Of a stretch of DNA of 64,000 bases, positions 24,390 to 37,400 are shown one piece after another. This DNA is from Alligator mississippiensis (Eukaryota > Chordata > Crocodylia > Alligatoridae), in NCBI RefSeq assembly GCF_030867095.1, contig NC_081827.1, forward strand, positions 215,631,310 through 215,695,309. The letters are read 5' to 3'. The position numbers and the translations under genes were made by a program. The notes beneath the pieces were generated by a model that saw only the letters and a program-made list of their open reading frames with translations, had not been told where the DNA came from and ran no database searches. The number at the start of each line of letters is the position of its first letter. Within the stretch, counting starts at the first letter, position 1.

Positions 24390-25505
24390 GAATAGTAGTG
24401 ATGTGGTCCAGGGGTTTTGAAAGGGTAAAAAATGATTGGAGGGCTTGGGATTCCCTTTCCTCACCAATCGGCCCTGGAGAGTGGGGAGGGCTTGCCACCC
24501 CTACTGGAGACCCTGGCCCAGGTAGAGAAACCAGACCTGAATTAAGACTCACCTCTCCATGTCCCCTGATTGGCCCCTCTGGCCACCTGGAGAGGGGTAA
24601 AAGGGGCAGCACAGCTGACTTGGGGGATGAAACTGGCAAGGGATGACAAAGAAGGAGCTTCAAAGAGCTGGCAAGAGCTGGGCTAGTGGGGTGGGAGCAG
24701 TTGCCCTAGAAGAGCCCAACGGAGCAGGATCTGCAGGTGGCGGTTGAGCTCTCAGCAGCACAGCATGCGGCTGGCAGGAGAGGCTCCCCACTGGGCTCCA
24801 GGATCCCCAGCGAGAGGCTGGGCAGCGTGGCATGCGGCTGACCTGGGAGGCTCCCAGCTCAGTGTCTGGTTCCTCCAGCAAGAGGTTGGGTGGTGTGATG
24901 ACACATGGGTTTCTGGAAGGTCAAAAGCCCTAGCAGCCTAGAGCATTTGCAACACTGGTGGTTGAGTGGCAGAAGTTCTGCTTACCTTGTGGGAGAGCTG
25001 AGTTCAAGTCCTGGTTGGGTCAGGAAGGGGTGAATGACATGACAGGGGAGAAAGATCCTTGTCAGAGGGGATGGGGAAGCTTTCCCCCTTCCAGGTGCCT
25101 ATACCCTATATCTGTTTGTTATTCTGCATCTCATATTTGGTCAAGCAGTAGCTTCTGTTGTGTCTGTTTGCACCTCATATTTTGTCAAACCTGTCTTTTT
25201 GTTAACTGAATGCATATGCCTGTGAATGTGTATGCCTAACCTTTATTGAATCCCCGTTCCACTGGGGTATTGTAGTGCCTCCTATACACCTTGGTTTATA
25301 TATATTATGTTCCCACCACTGTTTCCCTCATTAAAAGGTGTATGGTTTAGTCCTCATTGGTGACCTGTCTCTGCTCTTTAGAGGAATGAGGATCCCTACA
25401 TCTCCCACAGCACTCTTGCACCTGCTCTGATCCCTTCAAATGGAGAGGGGGTACATCTTGGAGTACCCCCCAGGTTATAGTAGGCACAAACAAGCTGAGT
25501 GTGTC
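24390..25505 (+). repeat. Unclassified GC-richer repeat or LTR-like block carrying a tRNA-like segment
   Basis: The composition jumps relative to the flanks. A tRNA-Gly-like body lies at about 24953-25024, and a CATTAAAAGG plus GTGACCTGTC segment near 25330 resembles a transcription end region. Possible ends are TGTGGTCC (24401) and GTGTCACA (25509), but no matching target duplication was found. It could be a SINE inserted in an LTR. Confidence 0.35.
24953..25024 (+). pseudogene. tRNA-Gly-like sequence, degenerate
   Basis: CTGGTGGTTGAGTGGCAGAA followed by GTTCTGCTTACCTTGTGGGA and GAGTTCAAGTCCTGGTT aligns in order with a vertebrate tRNA-Gly. The A box is TGGTTGAGTGG, the anticodon loop TTACCTT (ACC), and the B box GTTCAAGTCC. 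The acceptor stem does not pair and the T stem is weak, so it is not a functional tRNA gene. It is more likely a tRNA-derived SINE head or a tRNA pseudogene. Confidence 0.5.
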
Positions 25506-26412
25506 ACATACCTTCTCTCATGGAAAATATCTGTGAAAGGCGATAAACAGCATCGCATCCTATGATCAGTTACATGTACCTGGCTACTTGAAACACCCAG
25601 TGAGTATGGCCATAAGTCCTTGAAAACTGAAGTTCAATAATGCCTGCAGCCATCCTGGAAATCACAGGCTGTCCAATGCTTCCTTGCAGTTCCAGGCTTC
25701 CCATACCAGCTATGAAATCCTGGCTTCATAAAGTCATTGGGATTTTTGCCATTGACTTGATAGGGCCAGGATTTCAACCCAGGTGCATGACTTGCTCTCT
25801 CACTGTATTCCCTATATAACCCTGTCTGTGCTTTGATCTTTCTGTGTTGCTACTTCCATCCAGCTATGTTCTTATCATCATGGTACTGGAGATCCTCGCA
25901 TTCAAGAAGTCTACTATTGTAGATTCTGCCCCACTGTTACTTCTGGCAAAATTTACTTAAAATGAGTTTTCTTGCATGTCAGGACTATAGTCTGGGGAAG
26001 TGATGCATACATACGATGTCTAGCTCTAGTTGGGAGAGTGTTCCATTCTACTCATGATCACAGTCCAACATTTGGTCAGCGTACTGTACTCCAGCAGATA
26101 CCTTGTGTTGGCACCCTTGCACAATGATTTCTCAATATAGAAGTACACTGCTTCAGCATTTGCACAAGGAACTCCCTATTTGTTCCAACAGATCCCCTCT
26201 TTGCTCCATAGAAGAAGGAAATATGTAGATCAACTTCTGTAGACATAGATATCTTTTCTGATTTATAATTACTTTTTTTCACACAGGATATTTCACCTTC
26301 ACAGTGACAAATATCCTCCTACACTAAAATGATTATAGGTTGAATAATTTCACAACATTTTAGGAAAAACAGATATAAAAAAAATACAAAAGATAATTTT
26401 GTAAAGTGCTTT
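25506..26412. other. Sequence just downstream of XIRP2, no gene seen
   Basis: Unassigned. TGTAGATTCTGCCCC at about 25919 also occurs near 21230, which may indicate a shared unrecognised repeat. Confidence 0.35.
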
Positions 26413-27398
26413 TTTATTATGCATTGTCAACAGTTAAATGATGAGTTGTCATGTCATGCAAATTAGAATAATGTTAAGAAAGAAAAAAACCCCCATTCTA
26501 TTCTATACATATGTTAAAGATAAAAAGTGCTAAATCTGCTTAAAACTGTGCAGTTTTAATGAAACTGAAAAGCTGGCTCACTTAAAATACTTTTTAAATA
26601 TTTTACTAAACCAACTTTCTTGTAACTGCTCCATTTCTTGTATCTTGAATATTTTCCCTGTTCTACTTGCAGTTTTCTTCATACTATTTCCTTTCTACTT
26701 TTACACACCTGGTTTTCTGTCATGCAACCTAATGCACAGTAAACATTTCAAAGCTCTGAAGGAACATAATTTTTTCAAAAAGACAGCAAAATGAGAAGTG
26801 GAATATCCACATTATTTGCCAATTGATAGTGGCCCCTATTCAGTAATCATGCCATTTCAAACTGAGCATTTAATGATATCACTAGGAAAAAAAACCCTCT
26901 TCTATTATCAGCTAACAAAATAAATGTACATAATATGTCACGGAGCAACAGCTCATTTACTTACTTACAATAATAACAATACATGAAAAAAATAGTTGTA
27001 GAAATATTTTTCCTAGTTTTTGTGCACACCAGGTGCTTTACCTCTTAGTTCATTACAAATGTTGATTTGATGTGTGTATTAGAATGAACATCATATTCTG
27101 AGATATTACTTTCAGTATATGGAATTGTAGAAATATAAATCATTTGCATTCTGAACCGAGAAAAAATCCTTCATTTTCTGCCTCTCTACTGACTTAGACA
27201 TAATTAAAGGAATAAAGTAAAAGTATTGGTGATATACAATACAAATCTTCATTTACAGTCTGGATATTAAGTTGTTGAAGAAATGTTAATAGAATAGCTA
27301 TACTAAAGAAATGCCTAATCTAATTAATTTTAGACAGAATAACATTTTACCCCATACATTATAAGTGAGAAACAATTTTAGCTGATCATTTTACAGTT
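26413..27398 (-). other. XIRP2: Probable XIRP2 3' UTR with candidate poly(A) signal
   Basis: Downstream of the TAA the sequence is AT-rich, without obvious transposons. The clearest AATAAA (minus strand) lies at 26413-26418. Another AATAAA overlaps the stop codon itself (27398-27403) and would give an almost absent 3' UTR. The end of the transcript cannot be fixed from sequence alone. Confidence 0.4.
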
Positions 27399-29036
<1,638 letters not shown>

Positions 29037-29552
29037 TCATAAATGTACTAAGAACGTTCAATTTTAGTTGACATTTTAAGTACCCATAAATTACAGTATC
29101 TGTAAATATCTTTATACATATTTTAGCAAAAAAAGAGCAAATTTTATTTGAGATGTGGTTCTGACCAGATAAAAAGCTTAAATAATTATAAATGTATTTA
29201 GTGCAAATTTCCATAAGTTCTGAAAGTCTGAATAGTAGTTTGATGGTGAAATCAAACCTTAATAATGTTTTAAAAATTAGTGTAAGTGGATTATTTCCTA
29301 CAGCAATATCAACAATTTTGTAAGGTTTAATCTATCTATTATAAACTACTGGCTGCAAAAAGGAATGATCTACAATACTTAATGGTTTTTTTTTTAATTT
29401 AATGTTCGTAACTGTTTGTTTGACATCCTTGGGGACTGAAGTCATTTGCTCTCCTACAGAATAGGTAGAAAACATGCAGTACAGTGCAAGTTTCTCTATG
29501 CTACTCTACTAATGCTTAGTATATTTACTGAATGACATGATTTACTCATATT

Positions 29553-29772
29553 GGGCATGTCTATATGTGCACAGTAGACTAATTTACTGTGTAGTAACAT
29601 GTCACCATCTACACATGCATTGCAACTGAGTTGGTGTAGACTAATTTACCATGCTGGAGTAAATTACTGCACGTAAATGTATGTGTAGACAGTGATGTCA
29701 GGGTTAGTTTAGTCCAGCTCAAGTTGCACTGGATTTTCTTGAGTTGCACCAATTGCACATGTAGACATGCCC
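29553..29772. mobile_element. MITE with 19-bp terminal inverted repeats
   Basis: The left end GGGCATGTCTATATGTGCA and the reverse complement of the right end (GGGCATGTCTACATGTGCA) differ at one base. The interior carries further opposed words (AGACTAATTTACTGTG / TGGAGTAAATTACTGCAC). It is 220 bp, in the intron of XIRP2 that splits the LIM domain. The target duplication is not clear. Confidence 0.85.
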
Positions 29773-29885
29773 TTTCATGTTTACTTAGTCCTGACAGGAA
29801 AATTCTGATGAAGTTCACAGGTCTAGGAGAAAGCCCGCTGTTCTTCCCTCCTTGATAACAACACGTATACCACAACTTTCAATCA

Positions 29886-30050
29886 AGAACTACAAAACAC
29901 TTTATAAAAATGGATAATTGTGGCATCATTTCATTTAACATATTGGGAAAAGTGAAGCACATGTTGTTTATCCAAGGGCACAGACCAGGGCAGTAGAAGA
30001 ACCTGGGTCACTTGCCTTCCTATCCAGTCTTTTATGCATTGGAGAAAAAC
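29886..30050 (+). mobile_element. MIR-like SINE remnant
   Basis: The order of phrases fits a worn MIR: ACAAAACACTTTATAAAA, then TTGGGAAAAGTGAAGCAC, then TCCAAGGGCACAGACCAG, then AGAACCTGGGTCACTTGCCT. Confidence 0.5.
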
Positions 30051-30113
30051 AAGTAAATTTGCCAATTGTGACATCTGCAGATTTTCTATGGATACATTTA
30101 TAGTTCCTTCTTA

Positions 30114-30248
<135 letters not shown>

Positions 30249-31046
30249 CTAAAAGCAGTTTTTAGAAGGCATATGTCAGTCTTCAGCCATGACTTAGAAT
30301 ATATTTCTAACAGGTATTATACCTTATTATAGTACATGCTCAAATTGTTTTATTATGAGGAAAGCAGCAATACTGTTTTTCCTTAGTTTATCCATGAAGT
30401 GGTATCTAATCTACCAACTTTAAGGCTCAATTTCAGTTCAGCTAGTAGTAATATGTTGAAAGCTCAAGACTGCTTGCCTTTCTCAGGTGAGTAAATTCAT
30501 TAATTTAAATGGAACTCTTCACTTCAGTTAACCAAGCATAATTTGGCTCTTTATATGTAACAACATTTGTTTCTTAAAGTGCAGTAGTATAATAAAAGGT
30601 AAGTTAATTAAGTTGAACTGAATATGTCTATACAGAAACTCTCTCTGATTCTGCATTGTGATTTAGATATGTAAGCCATGGGTGAATGTTTGAAATTCAG
30701 ATTAGAAAGCTTTGTTTAATTATACCAGAGGCAAATCAAGAACCTCCGTTACTGCATTAACCTGCAAACTATGCATGTTGCAAATATGATGGGCACATAA
30801 TTATTTGTAGTTTTTAGAGTTTTCATTACAAGCCAGGTATTTTATTCAATTAAGTCACAAGACAGAATTAGCTACAACAGTGATATAGCTAATTATATGA
30901 AATCCTGGCTTTTATGTAGGATAATTAATTGTAAGGGAAATTGGTTATATTGCAAAGTACAAAAAGAAAGTTTATTTCACAGAGATGAAGGGCAAGAGGA
31001 AAAAGAGATAACAGACAATTTACTGTGCTTAGTCAAATCTACACTT

Positions 31047-31292
31047 CTGTTCTGTCTTGATTTATGACTTGCTATAAAGTCAGTACTAGCAGGCAAATAC
31101 AAATAATATATATAACACCACCCTGTGGTCCAAATTCTCTATCAATGGAAATGGGAAATACTCCATTAATGTCTATTGAGTAGTATGCTTTTACACCAGT
31201 AGAGAATTTGGATCACAGTGGGGTTATATACATTATTTGTATTTGCCTGCTAGTACTGATTTTATAGCAAGTCATAAATCAAGACAGAACAG
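31047..31292. mobile_element. Large hairpin (foldback) element in XIRP2 intron
   Basis: The arms 31047-31142 and about 31197-31292 are inverted copies. The outer 70 bp (CTGTTCTGTCTTGATTTATG and onward) differ at only two positions, and the inner part (TCCAAATTCTCTA) matches less well. About 50 bp of loop remain. It is probably a palindromic non-autonomous DNA transposon. Confidence 0.85.
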
Positions 31293-31809
31293 CAGCATAG
31301 ATTTCCTGTACACTTGTAGTTACTACATATCTCCACTACCTATAACAAGAGCGCTACAAAATAGTCCAGAAGAAGTGAAAAATCTTCAAGAATTGTCTGG
31401 GGCTTAAATGAAACAAAACATCTTGCATTAATTAATGTTGGCCATGATATAAGGCATCTTTGGAGATGAGTCTGGATTTAATTTAAAATTTAGATTTAGC
31501 TTTCCATGACTAAGCTAGATATAATGAACCACAGCAAACACTAATTTTGTTTAATTTTCTTACAAATGGCTAGGTACACAGAAAGCACAGGGAGACACAG
31601 GCCTTCTGCAAGTTGGAAGGATCTCAAAGATGGGCCAAGGTGCTTTGATCAGACAGTGAAGAGGGAATGTGCCCCCAAAACACCAGCTCACTGAAGCATT
31701 ACTCTGTAGTTGGACAACAAAGCACTAACAGTCTGCCTCAAAAAGATAATCAGCACATGTCAAGGAGATGAATGTTGCAGAACAATCTATTGCGTAAGAA
31801 CATCATACT

Positions 31810-32335
31810 GTGGTGCCCCTTGGAAATTTATCCCTAAGAACTCCAAGGTGCATGTACTTGTACTGGCACAAATTTGTGCTATTGCTTTATGCCCCATCAC
31901 ATGTCCTTGCATCCATGCTTGTGTGTGAAGCAAATCGTTTCGGGTAGGACTAGGGGAGGCTGAGGCCAGCACCTGTGCTTCCCTCCACAGTACTACCTGG
32001 TGTCCTGGTGCAGCTTAGGCTCAGATCCAGCATCACTGAGCCTGGCTGGCAGCCAAAGCATTGGTCTGGATGGCCAGCCCTCAGTTTTTTTCAGCACATG
32101 CTACTGATGCGTGGTCAGCGACACTTTTTTCCCCAGGAGTTTTTTCTTTTTTTTTTTTTCTACCAAGATTTTCACAAACCGCTTTGTGGTGCCACAAGCT
32201 ACACATAGGGAACATGAAAACATGGGCCACACTGCAAATTTGGGGGCCCCACACACCGCAGATTTGTGGCACCACAAACCAGACACTCCTGCATGTGGGG
32301 ACCCACCCCCAGAACCAAATTTAAGCCACATGCTC
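31810..32335 (+). repeat. Interspersed repeat with TTTGTGGTGCCACAAA words
   Basis: It shares, in opposite orientation, many words with 62479-63110: TGTACTGGCACAAATTTGTG, CTTTGTGGTGCCACAA and TGTGGCACCACAAACC. It is likely a DNA-transposon-derived family, and its ends are not fixed. Confidence 0.6.
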
Positions 32336-33010
32336 ATACTGAGAAAAGATCACCCATGTGAGTCGTCCTACTGAAGACAGCTAGGTGCTTACCAGTAAGC
32401 TCTTAAGGTTCATTTAAAGTACGACTATTATTGCGCTATTACTGCTCATTTAGGAAAGAGCTTCTCATCAGGAACCAAGTATTAAGCATTTCCTATTGAT
32501 ACAAAGAGCTTAACAAAAACACATTGCTGAGGTGTTTTGCTGGATCAGTCAGTGTTCTTCATTTGAGGGGACTAGGAGGCCAGTCTTTTTACTCTACTGC
32601 TCTTCCTATCTCTGCCATGGCATATGTGGATGGACTCACTTGCGAGCATGTACACTGGTAACACTCCTTGGTGAAGGAAGTAGAGCCTCCTTCCCAGAAG
32701 CAGTCTACTCACTTTTGATGATGCCTGCAGAACTGTTGTCCACACTGCCATACTCAAAACCCACAGTTCACCTCTTTGCATTTAGCATTATTGCAAATTC
32801 TCTTTTGTGTCCTTAGTAAAGTAGTTCCCTGCCTTGTATATTTTATGCCTTTTTCCATCATCAGGTACAATCACAGACTCTCTTCTGCTATTCCTCTTCC
32901 TTCACTTGTCCTCCTTCTCACCTGGCCTACATTAAATTTCTTCATTCCTGTTCTTATATAGTTGATATATATTATTGGGGGAGCTAGTAGCAACTTATAA
33001 TTAGACTGTC

Positions 33011-33055
33011 ATATATATATTTGTGTGTGTGAAAAATATATATTTCCATTATAAA
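33011..33055. repeat. (TA)n/(TG)n microsatellite
   Basis: An imperfect catatatatatttgtgtgtgtg tract followed by an AT-rich run. Confidence 0.7.
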
Positions 33056-34084
33056 AGATTTTTACAACCTTCTCTTTAAGAAGCTTTCATGCCTTTGTAC
33101 TAATTGGCAGGCATTAGACTTCAGGGTACAACAAGCTGAAATAATTTCAGCTTCTGAGGAAATAAGTTACATAACGCACAATTTTGCAGCCTATCACAAT
33201 AATGGTTGACCATAAATATTCTGAGACCTCACTCCTACAGCTACCAAAGCAGGAATGGCAGCAATACACACTTAACTGAGGATACCTGGAAGCTACTAGG
33301 TCAATTACAGGGGCCAACTGCATTTCAAAAATGGTATTTATATTGCTAAATAGCATGCTTGAAAGTTAGGAGATGTCAGGTTTATAGTAGCTAATGCAAA
33401 CAATTTGTTCTGGTTATCCATAGACATTGTAATTCAGGTGCTGATGGCAGTCTACACACAGCAGCGCAGAGCTCAGTGGGACTATATTGCTTTTCCAGGA
33501 AGTGGGTAAAATTGAAGTGACTTGTTCTCATTAATGACATTATCACATAAATTATTTTTTCAAGGGTATTTTTCAGAACACCCTTCTCATTTAGTGCACA
33601 GAACATATGCACAAAAGAGACAAAAGCAAGGTTGCACAGGCAGTTGTAAAGTTGTTTTCCCTAACTTTTAAGTACTTTATTTTGCAATCAAATTACCATT
33701 CATTTAACGTCATTTTTGTTTGTAATATATAGGCAGTTTAAAGGTAATTTCAGTTGAGAAATGTTCAGGGTGTAAAACTGCTGAACAAAATATATGATAA
33801 GCTTTTGCATGAAATCCTATTAACAATTTCTACAATTGTGTGTGCGCCTAATTAAAGTCACCCTAAACAAAGGTCAGTATGTTTAAGTACAAGTCCTATG
33901 CATTAGCACATTTTAAATGGACGCATTTAAAATATGAAAGTTGTTTTCTCATCACTAATACGATGTACTACATGCAAACACAACTGCCATTTACTTTTAT
34001 CTCAGTTAAAAGCATAGTGTTGGCTATTTATCAGGAACACATAACGGGTTAGCATTTCTGAAATGCAGAATTTATGTTGTTTTA

Positions 34085-34131
34085 TTTTTTATGTAAATAT
34101 ATACATACATATATATAAATATATATGTTAG
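34085..34131. repeat. AT-rich imperfect microsatellite
   Basis: An alternating atatatacatacatatatata-type run with interruptions, near the giant exon's downstream intron start. Confidence 0.7.
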
Positions 34132-34423
34132 GCTGCTAATTGAAATGCAATATTTACCTTGGCAAAAAGGCCTCACAGCCCAATATATCAGTATTTGTTA
34201 GTCATACATTCGGCACATCACTTAAAGCAGATGCCTTTGGAAAAGAAAATGATAAAAGACAGCTAACAGAAAAAGAGAGACAGACAGCAAAAATTAAGAA
34301 AAGTTTGTTAATTTCATGTTACCTTATCCTGTGACTATAAACACAGTATTCATTAATTGCATGACATATTGACATTGATTAGGACCCTTAAATGGGTTCT
34401 CCACACTTTGCATGCTTATTTAC

Positions 34424-37400
34424 CACTGAAAAATTCTGCTTCTTGGTGGAAGCTACTTCTCACTTCAGTTTCAGAAGTATCTGAGACTCTGTATCCAAGA
34501 CTTTTAAACACCCTCTCACTTTCTTGCCACGTCTTCTGAAAATTTCTTAGTAGTTCTTCTGGTGAATCAGCAGCAGAAATATCCAAAATGTGTCCTGAGA
34601 TTACATCTTCATATGTTGGAGGTGCATGCTTGAAACCAAATCCTGACTGCATACCATCAGCACCTTGTGATGTGGAGGCAGCAGCCCTAGATTTAGTGAC
34701 TGTGTTTGCAAATGCATCCGGACCAGAAGATTGTTCACCGTGAGACTTTGTTTCTATGCACACAACAGGTTCAAATGAGCGCTCCTTATCTTCACATTGC
34801 CTTTGTTCATAAGATGCATTTTGCTTTGAGTCCCTGAGCTGCCAGCAAGGAGAATTTTGAAAGCCATCTTTTTGCTTTTGAGTCTCCACAGACTTCAGAT
34901 CATATTCATCCTTGCTAAATGTGTGCCTGCCAGCCTTTACTTTACTGTTCATTTCACTACTTTCAAAAAATCTTTTCTTTGATTTTATATCAAATACTGA
35001 GTTGTCTCCAGTGTTCCCTAAGAACATATCCATTTCCTCTTCACTTTCATTGCCTAATCTTTCAGCTATTGTAATTGGCTGTTTTTGTGTATGTATCACT
35101 CTCTCAGATGCCTCAAACCTATGAATAAGCCCTGAATGATCAACCTTAGGACCCTCAATTTTTTGTGTAACTGAGATTGCATCTAAGCTTTCAGTATGGG
35201 GCTGTAAGCATTCTGGAATGTTTACTGGCTTTTGGTGCCTGCGGGTCTTGCTTTTCTCTGCTTTTTTATCCTCTTCACGTGCTGCTTTTTCACTCTTTAC
35301 TGTACCAGCAGTTACTTGAGTTACAGGTATAGTTGCTGAGGATAAAGTCTCTGCGGCATGAGTTTCAATCTTAAGTTGTCGGCGAAGGGTTGCAGGAGAC
35401 TTAACTATTTCTGACCTTTTTTCAACAACTGGAATCGGTGTCACTGACCAGTACCGTGTTGCTCCTTGAGATAACTTTGCTGTGGAGTCTTTCAGTTTGG
35501 CCGCTTGTTCGCAGTGGCTTCTTGGAGAAGAGGGAGCAGAAGCTGGCCTTTGAATTCTAGAGTTTGGTGTTGCAGATCTGTGAAGTGGTGGAGGAACAGT
35601 GTTAGTTTCTTTTTGGATGGGAGATGAGGAGGGCATGTCCTTGAGAGGAGAGTCTGTCCGCCTAGATGCAATTGTTATGTAAGTAGGAGACGGTGATCGC
35701 ATTCTTAGTGCTGGAGAAGAAATTCTGAACTCTGTCTGTCTGATTCCATTAGACTGCTGTTTAATTTCATGGTGTGCTGTTTCTTGTTTGATAATATCTT
35801 CCATTTTATGTGTATCTTTTCTGTTGGAGCCCAAGCTGATTTTTGATATTTTCTGGGATGGGTCCCCATAGCTGACAGAGTCATGTCTGGATTTCACTTG
35901 GTTTGTGGTCAACATAGCAGTCTGGATTGTATCTTCACAGGAGGTGAGCATTTTGACTGCATGCTCTTTAATATCTGATAGCTCTACTTTTAGCTTTTCT
36001 AAATTATTTTCCATCATAATATGAACTATGTTTTTCTTTCTTTCTTGGTCTATTAGCCATACTGGGATAATACTTAAAAATGTCTGAAATCTTTTCATGC
36101 CATTTTTATTTGGCTCATCTTCAAACTGTTTCACTCTAGACAAAACTTGCTGTAGTTCTTCCCTTTTTCTCAAGAATTCTAATATATCGGCCGCACATTT
36201 TTCATCAACTGGCTGTGATACTTTTGGTGAAGAAGAAAATGAAGATTTGTTCTGTGTAATCTCTTGTTTTGGATCTATTGTCTTCAGAAAAGCTTGTTTT
36301 ACTTGCGAGTCCTTGTCTGTGACACATTCTTTTTCTTGCAGACTATTATACTGGTGGGACAATTCTTTATTCTGGAAGTTACTTTCAGAAACACACACAT
36401 TCTTTTGCTCTACAATTTGGGTCTGTGAGTCATGATGCGTATCAGCTACCTTGTGTTGGAGCACTTTCTCTGCTGATTTATTCCTAAACTGCTCTTGTTT
36501 TTTCTGTATTGTTACTTTGTCATCTTCTGGCCAAGCTAGTATCTTGCCCTGATTTATTTTGTTAGTCAGTGAGACCTTCTCATGCCTGGCTTCTCCTTTT
36601 TCTGTTCCTTTCTCATTAATTAAGTTATGTTTCACTTGACTGAAATCTTTCTTCCTTACTGTTTGCATGTTCTCCATGTGCTTTAAAGGTGTTTTTTCTG
36701 TCAGCACCTTCCCATCAGCATGTGTCTGGTGCTGCTTTGCAATACTCTGTTTTTTCCCAATGACAGTGCTTATGTCTTCTCTCTGCTTTTCCTGATTTTG
36801 TTGTTTGACAACATTTTGAACATTAATTTCCTGTTGTTTTTCATACACCCTAGAATCTTTCTGTGTTTCATGTAAGCTTTGATCTACAATGGGGAGCTTG
36901 ATGGTTTTAACTTTGAAACTAGGGGAGAAGATTTTATTTTTGGACATGTGCAACTGCTCCACATTCTCCAGCTGCTCTGTCTTATGCAAAGCATGTTTTT
37001 GATGGATTTGTTCCATTTGACAAGATAAATTATGTTTCGTAAGATCCTTTGAACCTTGCAGTTCTTTTTTCCTAATATGATCTTCTGCTGAGGTTTCTAA
37101 AATGTTTTGAAGCTGCTCAGCAGCTGATGATACTACTAATGATGCAGACAGTTGTTTATCAACTTGAGATCCTGTTGCTTGTAAATTGACTTGAAAGTCA
37201 GAATCAGAGGGCATCACTTGCTGTGGAGTTAGAGAGGGCATTGAACCTTGTGAAGCAGTTTGATCCTGCTTGGTTGATTTTTGTAATGGCACATGATTTT
37301 CTGGCTCTGTTTGAACTGGACTTCCCTGTGCCTCGTTGTTTGTTCTGGCAGTCCCATGACATAAGCTTTTGGCTTGCATTTTTTCCATCTCTTCCCTTTG

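Larger units (their letters stand above)
30249..34423 (-). other. XIRP2: XIRP2 intron 3' of the giant exon
   Basis: This 4175-bp intron runs from GTAAATAAG to CTGCTTTTAG. It contains a 246-bp hairpin element (31047-31292), a GC-rich interspersed repeat (about 31810-32335) and TA/TG microsatellites. No additional exon was recognised. Confidence 0.85.

Noticed and set aside
24401..25512. LTR call for the TGTG...CACA block
   Set aside because: No matching 4-6-bp duplication was found at the proposed ends, so it is kept only as an unclassified repeat.
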